From Sphingomonas sp. (lineage in GTDB: Bacteria > Pseudomonadota > Alphaproteobacteria > Sphingomonadales > Sphingomonadaceae): a stretch of 64,000 nt of DNA. The position numbers and the translations under genes were made by a program. Below are positions 7,501 to 16,872 of the stretch, piece after piece. The stretch lies in contig NZ_JAIXHL010000002.1 in assembly GCF_030145815.1 (NCBI RefSeq), forward strand, positions 124,001 to 188,000, in the 5' to 3' direction. Position 1 is the stretch's first letter. Each line of letters starts with the position of its first letter. Below the pieces are notes generated by a model. That model did not search any database. It was not told the origin of the DNA and was given only the letters and a program-made list of their open reading frames with translations.

Positions 7501-8880
7501 GTGAATGTTTTCGCACTCCTGTTCCTGATCCTCGGCCTCGGCCTGATCGGCTGGTTGACGGCGCGCGCGCGCGCCGCGCGCATGGCGCGCGGGCTGTCGG
7601 CAAAGCGGCTGCACAGCCTGCCGAGCCAACATGGCTGGTATGTCGCGACTTGGGCTGTCGTCCCCGCGCTGATCTTCCTCGTCGTCTGGGTCAATGTCAG
7701 CCCGGCGCTTGTCACCGAAACGGTGCTCGTCAATCCGGCGGCGGCGCAGCTCCCGGCCTTCGGGTTCGAGCGGGAGACGATCCTCAACGAAGCGCGCAGC
7801 ATTGCGGAGGGGGGCAGCCAGGGGGCGTTCTATCCGCTGGCCGAGCAGCTGGCGCCGGCCTATTCCGCCGCGCTGAGCCGCTATAACTGGATCGGCACGG
7901 CACTTGCGCTGATCCTCGCCTTTGCGTTTGGCGCCTTTGCCTTTACGCGCGTGAAGCCGGACTTTCGTGCGCGCACCAAGTTCGAGCGTGCGGTGATGAT
8001 GGTGTTGCTCGTCGCATCGCTGATCGCGATCCTGACCACGCTCGGCATCTTCCTCTCGCTGATCTTTGAAAGCGTCCGCTTCTTTTCGATCGTGCCGGTC
8101 ACCGACTTCCTGTTCGGCCTGAACTGGAGCCCGCAGGTGATCCGCGCCGACGATCCCGGCGCCAATCTGGGCGCGCTGCCGCTGTTCTGGGGTACCTTCT
8201 TCATCGGCGCTGTCATCGCGATGATCATCGCGATCCCGTTCGGCCTGATGAGCGCGATCTACCTCACGCAATATGCGCCGCGCAGCTTCCGCGCGTGGAT
8301 GAAGCCGATCCTTGAGATCCTCGCCGGCGTGCCGACCGTGGTCTACGGCTATTTCGCGGCGCTCACCGTCGGGCCGCTGATCCGCGATTTCGCGGTGATG
8401 CTGGGCTTCCAGTTCGCCTCGGCCGAAAGCGCGCTGTCGGCGGGTCTGGTGATGGGCATCATGATTATCCCATTCGTCTCGTCGATGGCCGATGACTCGA
8501 TCGCGGCGGTCCCGACCGCGATGCGCGATGGGTCGCTCGCCATGGGCGCGACGACCAGCGAGACGATCAAGCGCGTCCTGATCCCCGCCGCCCTGCCCGG
8601 CGTCGTTGCCGGCATCCTGCTGGCGGTCAGCCGCGCGATCGGCGAGACGATGATCGTCGTGATGGCGGCATCGGGCGCAGCGAACATCACGCTCAACCCG
8701 TTTGAAGGCGCGACGACCGTGACCAAGCAGATTGTCGACCTGCTGACCGGCGAAACCGCGTTCGACAGCCCCAAGACCCTTGCCGCGTTCGCGCTGGGTC
8801 TGACGCTGTTCATGATTACCTTCCTCCTCAACATCGTCGCGCTGCGCGTCGTCAAAAAGTATCGCGAAGCTTATGAGTGA
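7501..8880 (+). CDS. pstC: Phosphate ABC transporter permease PstC
   Basis: A 459-residue inner-membrane permease, longer than the roughly 320 residues of E. coli PstC because of an N-terminal extension of about 150 residues with two extra hydrophobic segments (NVFALLFLILGLGLIGWL; TWAVVPALIFLVVWV). The core BPD_transp_1 domain carries YLTQYAPRSFRAW, the EILAGVPTVVYGY loop and the ABC-coupling segment SLAMGATTSETIKRVLIPAALPG (shown in part), then AIGETMIVVMAASGA. GTG start, 45 bases after pstS. The stop overlaps pstA by 8 bases. Confidence 0.93.
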   Translation: MNVFALLFLILGLGLIGWLTARARAARMARGLSAKRLHSLPSQHGWYVATWAVVPALIFLVVWVNVSPALVTETVLVNPAAAQLPAFGFERETILNEARSIAEGGSQGAFYPLAEQLAPAYSAALSRYNWIGTALALILAFAFGAFAFTRVKPDFRARTKFERAVMMVLLVASLIAILTTLGIFLSLIFESVRFFSIVPVTDFLFGLNWSPQVIRADDPGANLGALPLFWGTFFIGAVIAMIIAIPFGLMSAIYLTQYAPRSFRAWMKPILEILAGVPTVVYGYFAALTVGPLIRDFAVMLGFQFASAESALSAGLVMGIMIIPFVSSMADDSIAAVPTAMRDGSLAMGATTSETIKRVLIPAALPGVVAGILLAVSRAIGETMIVVMAASGAANITLNPFEGATTVTKQIVDLLTGETAFDSPKTLAAFALGLTLFMITFLLNIVALRVVKKYREAYE

Positions 8881-10174
8881 GACCCTCATCCCGCAGCTGC
8901 CGACCAGCAACGCGGAGCCCACGACTGCGGCCCCAACCGGCTGGAAGACCGACGCGATGCAGAAGCGCATCCGCGCCCGCTATGCCAAGGAGCGTCGCTT
9001 CCGCATGTGGGGGCTGGCGGCGGTCATCGGATCGGCCAGCTTCCTCGCCTTCCTGCTCGTCACGATGCTGTGGCAGGGGATTGGCGGCTTTCAGCGCGCC
9101 GAGATCGCGCTGCCGATCGACTTCAAGGCCGCTGCGCTTGAAGTGACGCCGGAACAGCTGCGCGGCAAGGGTGCGGATCTAGCGCTGGCCAGCGCGGGGC
9201 TGAACGATGTCGTCGCCAATGCCGCCGTCGCGGCGTTCGGACCGGACGGCGCCGACTATATCTCCGAAAGCGCATGGGTCACCGTCCGCGACGAGCTGAA
9301 GGCCCGGCCGGAATTGCTGCAGGGCCGTGCCTCGATCGACGTGCCAGCCTCCTCCCCGATCGCGCTCGCGGCCAAGGGCGACGGCAACGATCCCGAAGTG
9401 ACCAAGGTCGCGGCCCGGCTGCGCGACGAAGGCACGCTGACGCAGGGCTTCAACATCGACTTCCTGACCGGTTCCGACGCGACCGACCCGACCGGGGTCG
9501 GCATTTGGGGTGCGCTCAAGGGCTCGCTGCTGACGATGCTGGTGACGCTGCTGATCGCCTTTCCGATCGGCGTGTTCTCCGCTGTCTATCTGGAGGAATA
9601 TGCACCGCGGAACCGCTGGACCGACCTGATTGAGGTGTCGATCAACAACCTGGCCGCAGTGCCGTCGATCATCTTCGGCCTGCTTGGCCTCGCCGTGTTC
9701 CTCAACTTCCTCCACCTGCCGCGCTCCGCGCCGCTGGTCGGCGGTCTGACGCTGGCGCTGATGATCATGCCGGTCATCGTCATCGCCGGCCGCAATGCGA
9801 TCAAGGCGGTGCCGCCCTCGATCCGCGATGCCGCACTCGGCATCGGCGCAAGCCGCATCCAGGTGGTGTTCCACCACGTCCTGCCACTCGCGCTGCCCGG
9901 CATCCTGACCGGCACGATCATCGGGATGGCGCGCGCGCTCGGCGAGACGGCCCCGCTGCTGCTGATCGGCATGCGGGCGTTCATCGTCACCCCGCCGGGC
10001 GGCGTGTTCGATCCCGCGACGGTGCTGCCGGTGCAGATCTTCCTATGGTCGGATCAGGTGAGTCGTGGCTTTGTCGAAAAGACGAGCGCCGCGATCATCG
10101 TCCTGCTCATCTTCCTGCTCGCGATGAACGCCATCGCCATCTATCTTCGCAACAAATTCGAGACCCGCTGGTGA
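8873..10174 (+). CDS. pstA: Phosphate ABC transporter permease PstA
   Basis: A 433-residue partner permease. After a first membrane segment ([20 protein letters not shown]) there is an insert of about 130 residues predicted to be periplasmic (the DUF3333-like region of alphaproteobacterial PstA). The core follows: [34 protein letters not shown], the coupling loop [19 protein letters not shown] and [13 protein letters not shown]. The ATG lies inside the end of pstC, and the TGATG overlap at the 3' end couples it to pstB. Confidence 0.93.
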   Translation: MSETLIPQLPTSNAEPTTAAPTGWKTDAMQKRIRARYAKERRFRMWGLAAVIGSASFLAFLLVTMLWQGIGGFQRAEIALPIDFKAAALEVTPEQLRGKGADLALASAGLNDVVANAAVAAFGPDGADYISESAWVTVRDELKARPELLQGRASIDVPASSPIALAAKGDGNDPEVTKVAARLRDEGTLTQGFNIDFLTGSDATDPTGVGIWGALKGSLLTMLVTLLIAFPIGVFSAVYLEEYAPRNRWTDLIEVSINNLAAVPSIIFGLLGLAVFLNFLHLPRSAPLVGGLTLALMIMPVIVIAGRNAIKAVPPSIRDAALGIGASRIQVVFHHVLPLALPGILTGTIIGMARALGETAPLLLIGMRAFIVTPPGGVFDPATVLPVQIFLWSDQVSRGFVEKTSAAIIVLLIFLLAMNAIAIYLRNKFETRW

Positions 10175-10992
10175 TGACCCAAGTCGATTACGCAAGCACC
10201 GCCGCCGACAGCGCCGCGCCCGCCCGGGCCGGGGCCGCGCCCAAGATGTCGGCGCGCGGCGTCAACGTCTTCTATGGCGAGAAACAGGCAATCCGCGACG
10301 TGTCGATCGATGTCGACATGGAGAATGTCACCGCGTTCATCGGCCCGTCGGGCTGTGGCAAGTCGACCTTCCTGCGCACGCTCAACCGCATGAACGACAC
10401 CGTCGCCAGCGCGCGCGTCGAGGGCAAGATCACGCTGGACGGCGAGGACATCTACGAAAAGTCGATGGACGTGGTGCAGCTGCGTGCCCGCGTCGGCATG
10501 GTGTTCCAGAAGCCCAACCCCTTCCCCAAATCGATTTACGAAAACGTCGCGTACGGCCCGCGCATCCACGGCCTGGCGCGCTCACGCAGCGACATGGACG
10601 CGATTGTCGAACGCTCGCTCAAGCGCGCCGGCCTGTGGGAAGAGGTCAAGGACCGGCTGCAGGACAGCGGCACCGCGCTGTCGGGCGGCCAGCAGCAGCG
10701 GCTGTGCATCGCGCGCGCGATCGCGGTCGATCCTGAAGTCATCCTGATGGACGAGCCCTGCTCGGCGCTCGACCCGATCGCGACCGCGAAGATCGAGGAG
10801 CTGATCCACGAGCTGCGCGGCAAATATGCGATCGTGATCGTTACCCACAACATGCAGCAGGCCGCACGCGTCAGCCAGCGCACCGCATTCTTCCATCTCG
10901 GCACGCTTGTCGAATATGGCGAGACGGACCAGATCTTTACGGCACCACGCCAAGAGCGCACGAAAGACTATATTACCGGAAGGTACGGATGA
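10174..10992 (+). CDS. pstB: Phosphate ABC transporter ATP-binding protein PstB
   Basis: A 272-residue ATPase: Walker [11 protein letters not shown]-loop [20 protein letters not shown] (PstB-typical), signature [16 protein letters not shown], Walker [14 protein letters not shown] and H-loop IVTHNMQQA. It powers PstCA. It starts at the ATG overlapping the pstA stop; the first 20 residues ([16 protein letters not shown]) are a low-complexity leader. The stop overlaps the phoU start. Confidence 0.96.
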   Translation: MTQVDYASTAADSAAPARAGAAPKMSARGVNVFYGEKQAIRDVSIDVDMENVTAFIGPSGCGKSTFLRTLNRMNDTVASARVEGKITLDGEDIYEKSMDVVQLRARVGMVFQKPNPFPKSIYENVAYGPRIHGLARSRSDMDAIVERSLKRAGLWEEVKDRLQDSGTALSGGQQQRLCIARAIAVDPEVILMDEPCSALDPIATAKIEELIHELRGKYAIVIVTHNMQQAARVSQRTAFFHLGTLVEYGETDQIFTAPRQERTKDYITGRYG

Positions 10993-11693
10993 TGGCGACG
11001 GGCCACGAACATACGGTCAAGGCGTTCGACGAAGACATCAAGCATCTTCGCGCGCTGATCTCGCAGATGGGCGGCCTCGCCGAAGAGGCGATCAGCGACG
11101 CGATGACCGCGCTGGAGCGCGGCGACGTCGCGCTCGCCAAGCAGGTCCGCGCCAAGGACAAGGCGATCGACGCAATCGAGGCCGAGGTCGAAAAGCTCGC
11201 CGTCCGCGTCATCGCCCTGCGCGCCCCGATGGCCGACGATCTGCGCGATTGCGTCGCGGCGCTCAAGATCGCTGGCGTGGTCGAACGGATCGGGGACTAT
11301 GCCAAAAACATCGCCAAGCGCGTGCCGCTGATCCACACCAGCGGCAGTGAGCGGATCGAGGCGATTTCGGTGATCCCGGCGATGGCCCAGCTCGCCAGCG
11401 AGATGGTGCACGAAGTGCTCGACGCCTTCTCGGCGCGTGATGCCGAGGGTGCCATCCGCGTGATCGAGCGCGATAACCGGCTCGACGATTTCTACGACAG
11501 CATCTTCCGCACGCTCGTCACCTATATGGTCGAAAATCCGCGCACGGTGAGCGAGGTCGCCCACCTTCTGTTCGTCGCCAAGAATATCGAACGGATCGGC
11601 GACCATGCGACCAATGTCGCGGAAATGGTCTATTTCGCCGCGACAGGCCAGTATCTCGCCGATCGCGACCCCGTCGAGGTCCCGGAGGCCTGA
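10989..11693 (+). CDS. phoU: Phosphate-signalling protein PhoU
   Basis: A 234-residue all-helical protein with two PhoU repeats. Each has an ExxxD metal-binding pattern ([20 protein letters not shown] helix in repeat 1; [20 protein letters not shown] in repeat 2) and the repeat signature [13 protein letters not shown] / [13 protein letters not shown]. PhoU links transporter state to PhoR and keeps the regulon off in phosphate excess. ATG at 10989 or 10992, both overlapping the pstB stop. Confidence 0.94.
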   Translation: MMATGHEHTVKAFDEDIKHLRALISQMGGLAEEAISDAMTALERGDVALAKQVRAKDKAIDAIEAEVEKLAVRVIALRAPMADDLRDCVAALKIAGVVERIGDYAKNIAKRVPLIHTSGSERIEAISVIPAMAQLASEMVHEVLDAFSARDAEGAIRVIERDNRLDDFYDSIFRTLVTYMVENPRTVSEVAHLLFVAKNIERIGDHATNVAEMVYFAATGQYLADRDPVEVPEA

Positions 11694-11694
11694 C

Positions 11695-12387
11695 ATGAGC
11701 CGCGCCCGCATGCTGCTGGTCGAGGATGATGCGGCGCTCGCCGAACTCCTCACCTATCATTTCCGTCGTGAGGATTTCGAGGTCCGCCACACGCCCGATG
11801 GCGAGGAGGCGCTGCTGCTCGCCCAGGAATCGCCGCCGGACATCGTCCTGCTCGACTGGATGGTCGAAAGCCTGTCGGGGATCGAAGTGTGCCGCCGCCT
11901 GCGCCGGATGAGCGAGACCGCGAACGTGCCGATCATCATGCTGACGGCGCGCGGCGAAGAAGAAGATCGCGTCCGCGGTCTCGAAACCGGCGCGGACGAT
12001 TATGTGACCAAGCCCTTTTCCCCGCGCGAGCTGGTTGCACGCGTCGGCGCCGTGCTACGGCGCGTCCGCCCGGCGCTGGCCGGGGAAGCACTGACCTATG
12101 CCGACATCGAAATGGACACGGTTGGTCATAAGGTGCGCCGCGGCGGCGAAGTCGTGCCGCTTGGCCCCACCGAATTCCGCCTGCTCAAGCATTTCCTGGA
12201 GCATCCGGGCTGGGTCTTCTCGCGCGAGCGGCTGCTCGACGCGGTGTGGGGCCATGACAGCGATATCGAAAGCCGTACGGTCGACGTCCATATCCGGCGG
12301 CTGCGCAAGGCGATCAACATCGGCAATCGCCCGGACATCATCCGCACCGTGCGCTCGGCCGGCTACTCGCTCGACGCAGGGCAGTAA
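11695..12387 (+). CDS. phoB: Phosphate-regulon response regulator PhoB
   Basis: A 230-residue OmpR/PhoB-type regulator. The receiver domain (1-120) has the acidic pair VEDDAAL, phospho-acceptor Asp in IVLLDWMVE, T in MLTARGE and K in VTKPFSPRE. The winged-helix DNA-binding domain shows LGPTEFRLLKHFLEHPG and RTVDVHIRRLRKAI, then TVRSAGYSL. It starts one base after the phoU stop. Binds Pho boxes such as the candidate at 6.3 kb when phosphorylated by PhoR. Confidence 0.95.
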   Translation: MSRARMLLVEDDAALAELLTYHFRREDFEVRHTPDGEEALLLAQESPPDIVLLDWMVESLSGIEVCRRLRRMSETANVPIIMLTARGEEEDRVRGLETGADDYVTKPFSPRELVARVGAVLRRVRPALAGEALTYADIEMDTVGHKVRRGGEVVPLGPTEFRLLKHFLEHPGWVFSRERLLDAVWGHDSDIESRTVDVHIRRLRKAINIGNRPDIIRTVRSAGYSLDAGQ

Positions 12388-12483
12388 TCGGGCGGCCCGA
12401 GCCAAACCGGAAAGATTCTTCTCCTGACGCGTTGGCAGCGCGAGCAATTCGCTCCGAAGCGTAACAATGTCAGGAGAACGAAG

Positions 12484-12783
12484 ATGAAGCTGATCGCACT
12501 CGCCGCCGCGCTTGCGGTGGCCGGCACTGCAGCCGCGCAGGACATGGCGGCCCCCGCTCCCACCGCGCCCGAAACTGCCACGACGACCGCGACGACCGAA
12601 GATCCGGTCGGCGGCTATCAGCCCGCAACTCCGCCATTGTCGGCCCCGGTCGCACCGGGCACGACGGTCGTGTTCCAGCAAGCACCCGCGCCGGACGTTG
12701 CCTATCCTGCCCCCGCGCCATTGGCGGAATATCCAATTTGCAAGAAGGGCCAGTACGACAATTGCCGCCAGCGCGGCGGTTGA
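12484..12783 (+). CDS. Small secreted Pro/Ala/Thr-rich protein
   Basis: A 99-residue protein with a clear Sec signal peptide (MKLIALAAALAVAGTAAAQ, cleavage after AAA-Q region), followed by a low-complexity stretch rich in Ala, Pro and Thr (PTAPETATTTATTEDP). The end has two Cys, YPICKKGQYDNCRQRGG, which may form a disulfide. A good ribosome site (AGGAG) precedes the ATG. No domain is recognised; an unstructured periplasmic or envelope-associated protein is likely. The 96-base gap after phoB suggests its own promoter. Confidence 0.75.
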   Translation: MKLIALAAALAVAGTAAAQDMAAPAPTAPETATTTATTEDPVGGYQPATPPLSAPVAPGTTVVFQQAPAPDVAYPAPAPLAEYPICKKGQYDNCRQRGG

Positions 12784-12848
12784 CCGGTCGGGGGCGGGTC
12801 TGACCCGCCCCCTCCCCGCTTGCCAGCCGCGCCGACCCGCCGCATAGC

Positions 12849-12864
12849 TTGACGGAAACGTCAA
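12849..12864. promoter_or_regulatory. Palindromic MerR-type operator before the SDR gene
   Basis: TTGACGGAAACGTCAA: perfect 6-base arms TTGACG/CGTCAA around GAAA, 13 bases before the SDR ATG. It matches 14 of 16 positions of the palindrome in front of the MerR regulator gene at 28.5 kb. I infer that the same acyl-CoA-responsive MerR protein controls both. Confidence 0.6.
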
Positions 12865-12877
12865 TGCGGAGAGGGAT

Positions 12878-13774
12878 ATGAGCATCAATTTTGCAGGCCG
12901 CGTCGCGATCGTCACTGGCGCTGGCGGCGGTCTGGGTCGGGCCTATGCGCTTGAACTGGCACGGCGCGGCGCGCGCGTGGTGGTCAACGATCTGGGCGGG
13001 TCGCGCGATGGCAGCGGTGCATCCGATGCAGCCGAGCGCGTGGTCGGCGAAATCGAAGCGGCTGGCGGCGAGGCGATGGCCAATGGCGGCAGCGTCACCG
13101 ACTATGCCCAGATGCAGGAGATGGTCGCCCGCGCTCAGGAGAAATGGGGCGGCGTCCATATCCTGATCAACAACGCAGGCGTGCTGCGCGACAAGAGCTT
13201 CGCGAACATGGAGCCGGAGGATTTCCGCTTCGTCATCGACGTGCACCTCAACGGATCGGCCAATGCGACCAAAGCGGTGTGGGCGACCATGCGCGAGCAG
13301 AATTACGGCCGCATCCTGATGACGGCGTCATCGTCCGGGCTGTACGGCAATTTCGGACAGGCCAATTACGGCGCGGCGAAGCTCGGCCTCGCGGGGCTGA
13401 CCAAGACCCTCTATTTGGAGGGTGCCAAGTATAACATCCGCGTCAACACGCTGGCTCCAACTGCTGGCACGCGCATGACGGAGGACATTTTCCCCGAAGC
13501 CGCGTTCAAGGCGTTCACCCCCGAAAGCGTCGCTCCGGCCGCACTGTTTCTGGTCAGCGAAGACGCACCGACCAACGCCATCGTCGGCGCGGGCGCGGGC
13601 GTGTTCCAGGCCGCCTATGTCACGCTGACGCAGGGTGTGCGCCTGAGCGACACCGACATGAGCCCGGAGGGCGTCGCCGCCCACTGGGCGCAGATCACCG
13701 ACCGCACTGGCGAGATCGTGCCGAAGTCGGGCGGGGAGCAGGCGATGACGATCATGGCCAAACTGCAGGGGTAA
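12878..13774 (+). CDS. SDR dehydrogenase, (3R)-hydroxyacyl-CoA dehydrogenase-like
   Basis: A 298-residue short-chain dehydrogenase. The nucleotide-binding TGAGGGLGRAYALELARRGA is at residues 12-31, NNAG near 95, catalytic Ser in TASSSGLYGNFG and YGAAK. The extended substrate loop and VVVNDLGGSRDGSG resemble the 3-hydroxyacyl-CoA dehydrogenase domain of peroxisomal multifunctional enzyme type 2 (HSD17B4) and its bacterial single-domain relatives. So oxidation or reduction of a 3-hydroxyacyl-CoA is likely, exact substrate unknown. Start supported by GAGAGGG upstream. The operator at 12.85 kb links it to the MerR/acyl-CoA dehydrogenase operon. Confidence 0.82.
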   Translation: MSINFAGRVAIVTGAGGGLGRAYALELARRGARVVVNDLGGSRDGSGASDAAERVVGEIEAAGGEAMANGGSVTDYAQMQEMVARAQEKWGGVHILINNAGVLRDKSFANMEPEDFRFVIDVHLNGSANATKAVWATMREQNYGRILMTASSSGLYGNFGQANYGAAKLGLAGLTKTLYLEGAKYNIRVNTLAPTAGTRMTEDIFPEAAFKAFTPESVAPAALFLVSEDAPTNAIVGAGAGVFQAAYVTLTQGVRLSDTDMSPEGVAAHWAQITDRTGEIVPKSGGEQAMTIMAKLQG

Positions 13775-13790
13775 TCTCTTTGTCCTCTCC

Positions 13791-13986
13791 CCTTGATAGG
13801 GGAGAGGATAGCGAAGCTTGGCAGCTTGCTGCCTAGTGTAGCTTGGAGAGGGGTAGAGCGGAGCTTCGCTCCGCGCGGCTACTGTGTAGCCGCCCACCCC
13901 TCTCCCAGCTCCGACTAAGGCCTTGCTTCGCAAGACCTAAGTCTGCGCAACCCTCTCCCCTCCTGCGGAGGGGCGAGGGGAGAAAA
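13791..13986. repeat. Long GC-rich multi-hairpin intergenic repeat
   Basis: About 196 bases containing several nested inverted repeats: CCTCTCCCC..GGGGAGAGG at the left, GCGGAGCTTCGCTCCGC and GGCTACTGTGTAGCC in the middle, CTTGCTTCGCAAG, and CCTCCTGCGGAGG at the right. Outer arms of the CTCTCCCC type pair across the element. It has no coding potential and sits between two same-strand genes. It is a different family from the roughly 100-base elements elsewhere in the window. Confidence 0.8.
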
Positions 13987-14057
13987 TTGGCCGCCACCAT
14001 ACCGTATTGCATCACTAATACACTTATGGCAGTCTCTCCCGTACAGGAGGGACTGCC

Positions 14058-15128
14058 ATGTATAGCGAAACGGATCTGAACAGCGCGGTGGAGGCCGGGG
14101 CGATCAGCCCGGAGGCCGCCGCCGCATTCCGCGACCATATCGCGTCGATGCGCTCGGCACCGATTGCGGATGAAGAGCATTTTCGGCTGCTGACCGGCTT
14201 CAACGACATTTTCGTGGCGATTGCCGCAGCGCTGATGCTGGTCGCGGTTGCCTGGATCGGGGGCGAGATCAAGCCCTGGCTCGGCGGCATCGCGGTCGCG
14301 GCGCTGGCGTGGGGGCTGGCCGAATATTTCACGCGCGTCCGCCGCATGGCGCTGCCCAGCATCCTGCTGCTGCTCGCCTTTGTCGGCGGCATCGCGGCGA
14401 CCTTGGTCGGCGTCGTCGCCGACAATGTCGAATGGCTCGAACGCACGATCGGTCCGAACAATGAAATGCTGGCGCGGCAGGTTGGCGCGGCGATCGCGGC
14501 GACCGTCGGCCTTGCAACCGCGGCGGCGGCATGGGTTCACTGGCGGCGGTTCATGGTGCCGATCACCGTTGCGGCGGGGGCAGCGGCGGTGATCGGCGTG
14601 CTGATCGCGCTGATCATGATCGCCTTTCCCGCTGCCCATGACTGGGCCATGCCGATCGTGCTGGTCGGTGGCGTATTGATGTTCCTGTTCGCGATGCGCT
14701 GGGACATGTCCGACCGTGAGCGCAAGACGCGTCGCGCCGACGTTGCCTTCTGGCTCCACCTTGCCGCCGCACCGATGATCGCGCACCCGATCTTCCAGAT
14801 GCTCGGCGTGTTCGACGGTGCGGTCCAGCCGGGTATCGCCGCAATCGTGCTGCTGCTCTATGTCGGCTTCGCGATCGTAGCGCTGGCGGTCGACCGCCGC
14901 GCGCTGCTCGTGTCCAGTCTCGCCTATGTGCTCTACGCCATGTACGCACTGCTCCAAACGGCAGGCGCGGTCGAGCTGGGCGCGGCGCTGACGGCGTTGG
15001 TCATCGGATCGGCGCTGCTGACGCTGTCGGCCTTCTGGCAGCCGATGCGGCGGCTGGTCGTCGGTCCGCTTGGTGGCCTGGGCGACCGGTTGCCGCCAGT
15101 GCCGGTGCGCGAAGCGGCTTATGCCTGA
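14058..15128 (+). CDS. Multi-spanning integral membrane protein of unknown function
   Basis: A 356-residue protein with a soluble N-terminal helix pair (about residues 1-45, SETDLNSAVEAGAISPEAAAAF) followed by about ten hydrophobic segments, for example IFVAIAAALMLVAVAWIGG, ILLLLAFVGGIAATLVGVVA and MPIVLVGGVLMFLFAM. The pattern of an N-terminal helical region and many membrane segments resembles DUF2157-type membrane proteins, but I cannot assign a family. A strong Shine-Dalgarno AGGAGGG precedes the ATG. Stands alone between a repeat and a 250-base gap. Confidence 0.8.
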   Translation: MYSETDLNSAVEAGAISPEAAAAFRDHIASMRSAPIADEEHFRLLTGFNDIFVAIAAALMLVAVAWIGGEIKPWLGGIAVAALAWGLAEYFTRVRRMALPSILLLLAFVGGIAATLVGVVADNVEWLERTIGPNNEMLARQVGAAIAATVGLATAAAAWVHWRRFMVPITVAAGAAAVIGVLIALIMIAFPAAHDWAMPIVLVGGVLMFLFAMRWDMSDRERKTRRADVAFWLHLAAAPMIAHPIFQMLGVFDGAVQPGIAAIVLLLYVGFAIVALAVDRRALLVSSLAYVLYAMYALLQTAGAVELGAALTALVIGSALLTLSAFWQPMRRLVVGPLGGLGDRLPPVPVREAAYA

Positions 15129-15343
15129 TGCAGACCGGGGCGCGGATTTCACCGCGCCCCGGTTCCGCGCGTCCGGCAAGATTGCACCAATATGGTCACA
15201 TCGGCGAAGCGACCCTCGATCCGGCGCAAAGCGACTCGATGTGACTTTTGGGTCGCAACTCCGCCGATTTCCTGACTGCAACGCCATTCGACGCGCAAAA
15301 TGAGTAGCAGGCGCGTTGCGCCCTTGCCGCAGAGCGACCTTAC

Positions 15344-15363
15344 TTCCCCCCAGTTTGGGGGAA
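15344..15363. repeat. Short hairpin in the gap before the tandem-HTH gene
   Basis: TTCCCCCC-AGTTT-GGGGGAA lies in the 251-base non-coding stretch 15129-15379. It ends 16 bases before the proposed GTG start at 15380, so it could be a terminator of the membrane-protein gene or an attenuator of the next one. Nothing else is recognisable in the stretch. Confidence 0.35.
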
Positions 15364-15379
15364 ATAGTGGCTTTGTTGC

Positions 15380-16297
15380 GTGCGAACTCTACATGCATCG
15401 ACCGGCACTGCGGCCATGTTGTCTAGGCCCAGCAAGCAGCTTGAAGGATCGGCTCCGCTATGGGGGCCCGGGTTCGACCAGCACATCCTCGGCTTTGCCG
15501 TGTCGAGTCTGGCGCACGCGCTGAATGCCTTTGGCAATCTCAACAGCGCGATCCTCTTTGCGGCAACCGCGCGCGCCTGTGGCCCGTTCGACCAGACGCC
15601 GGGGTGCAAGCGACCGGTCAGCATCAATGCGCTGGCCGCGTCGATCGGGCGGCCCTTTGAAACGACCCGGCGCCACGCCACCGCATTGATCGAGGAAGGT
15701 CTGATCGATCGGTCCCCGAGCGGCCTGTCGGTAACGGTCGAGGCGATCGTCGAGCCGCGCATCGCTCAGTTCACCGACAGCTGCCACGACCTGCTCGTCC
15801 AGCTGGTCGAGGATCTGACGCGTAGCGGCTTTGCGTTGCCCGCACCGGGCGGCGATATCACCTATGATCCGCGATCCGGGATCGGCGTTGCGCTCGACCT
15901 GCTTCTCGCCGCGGTTGAAAGCCACGGCAAGCGAGAGGAGAACTTCACACGCCTCGCGCTGCTGCTGGCAATCGAATGGGCGCATGGCCGCCTTGCTGAC
16001 AGCCGGCCCGATGGGGCGAGCGATCCAGTGATCCGGACCAGCACCGCTGCGCGCCTGCTCGGGCTGCCCTATGCGACCACGTCGCGCAATATCGATGCCT
16101 TGGTCGATCGCGGGCTGTTGCTCCGGTCGGGAGCAGGTCTGCGCGCGGCCGGTGCGCCATTGGCCTCCGCCGGGCGCGCCACATTCGCCGATCGCGCCCG
16201 TCAGTTGATCGGGCGGCTGGCGCAGTGCGGCTTTCCGATGGACCATCCCGGCACCGCCTATATTCGCGGTCGCATGCCGCCGTCTGACCTGGGGTAG
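15380..16297 (+). CDS. Protein with two tandem winged-helix (HTH) units
   Basis: A 305-residue protein in which two similar segments repeat. The first, near residues 75-115, reads SINALAASIGRPFETTRRHA; the second, near 212-250, reads RTSTAARLLGLPYATTSRNI. Each continues with AL(I/V)..GL..RS..GL, the pattern of a recognition helix followed by a wing. Between them lies a helical region that may dimerise. This looks like a DNA-binding regulator with internal duplication, family not recognised. The GTG start at 15380 has no clear ribosome site; an ATG at 15416 is the alternative. It is not obviously linked to its neighbours. Confidence 0.7.
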   Translation: MRTLHASTGTAAMLSRPSKQLEGSAPLWGPGFDQHILGFAVSSLAHALNAFGNLNSAILFAATARACGPFDQTPGCKRPVSINALAASIGRPFETTRRHATALIEEGLIDRSPSGLSVTVEAIVEPRIAQFTDSCHDLLVQLVEDLTRSGFALPAPGGDITYDPRSGIGVALDLLLAAVESHGKREENFTRLALLLAIEWAHGRLADSRPDGASDPVIRTSTAARLLGLPYATTSRNIDALVDRGLLLRSGAGLRAAGAPLASAGRATFADRARQLIGRLAQCGFPMDHPGTAYIRGRMPPSDLG

Positions 16298-16368
16298 CAT
16301 CCAGCCGACGGAACCGCGCTGCGGCATCGTCCGTTCCCGCTGCAATCCCAACAATCAGGAGCAGCACG

Positions 16369-16860
16369 ATGCCGACCCCACAGGAACTTGCCGACAAATT
16401 CTGGTCGGCGCTCGACAGCGACCGCACTCTCTTCCTCGGCCTTGACGGCGCGCGCGACGGCCATGCCCAGCCGATGACGGCACTGCGCGAGGACGGCCAG
16501 GACGGCGGCCCGATCTGGTTCTTCACGACCAAGGACAACAGCCTCGTCGCCGCGCTGAGCGAGAGCAACCGTGCGATGGCGCATTTCGTGTCCAAGGGTC
16601 ATGATCTGTGGGCGACGATCCACGGCAATCTGGTCGCAGACAATGACCGCGCCACGATCGATCGGCTGTGGAACCCGTTCATCGCGGCCTGGTATGAAGG
16701 TGGCAAGGACGATCCTAAGCTCCAACTGCTGCGGCTCGACACCGAACATGGCCAGATCTGGCTGAACGAAAACAGCCTGTTTGCGGGCCTCAAGATGCTG
16801 CTCGGTTCCGACCCCAAGGCCGATTATCAGGACAAGGTCGCCGACGTTTCGCTCGCCTGA
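16369..16860 (+). CDS. Pyridoxamine 5'-phosphate oxidase-like (general stress protein 26 type) flavin protein
   Basis: A 163-residue split-barrel protein. Motifs HAQPMTALRED, GPIWFFTTKDN, AMAHFVSKGHDLWATIHGN and WNPFIAAWYEGGKDDP are those of the GSP26/PNPOx-like family, which binds FMN or F420-like cofactors and is often stress-linked. The true vitamin B6 oxidase PdxH has a different C-terminus, so it is not expected to be that enzyme. A good AGGAG site precedes the ATG. Confidence 0.8.
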   Translation: MPTPQELADKFWSALDSDRTLFLGLDGARDGHAQPMTALREDGQDGGPIWFFTTKDNSLVAALSESNRAMAHFVSKGHDLWATIHGNLVADNDRATIDRLWNPFIAAWYEGGKDDPKLQLLRLDTEHGQIWLNENSLFAGLKMLLGSDPKADYQDKVADVSLA

Positions 16861-16872
16861 CCTGCTCCAACC

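Noticed and set aside
13791..13986. Possible CRISPR array or structured RNA in the multi-hairpin region
   Set aside because: The hairpins differ from each other and are not evenly spaced, and no cas gene or known RNA family pattern is seen.
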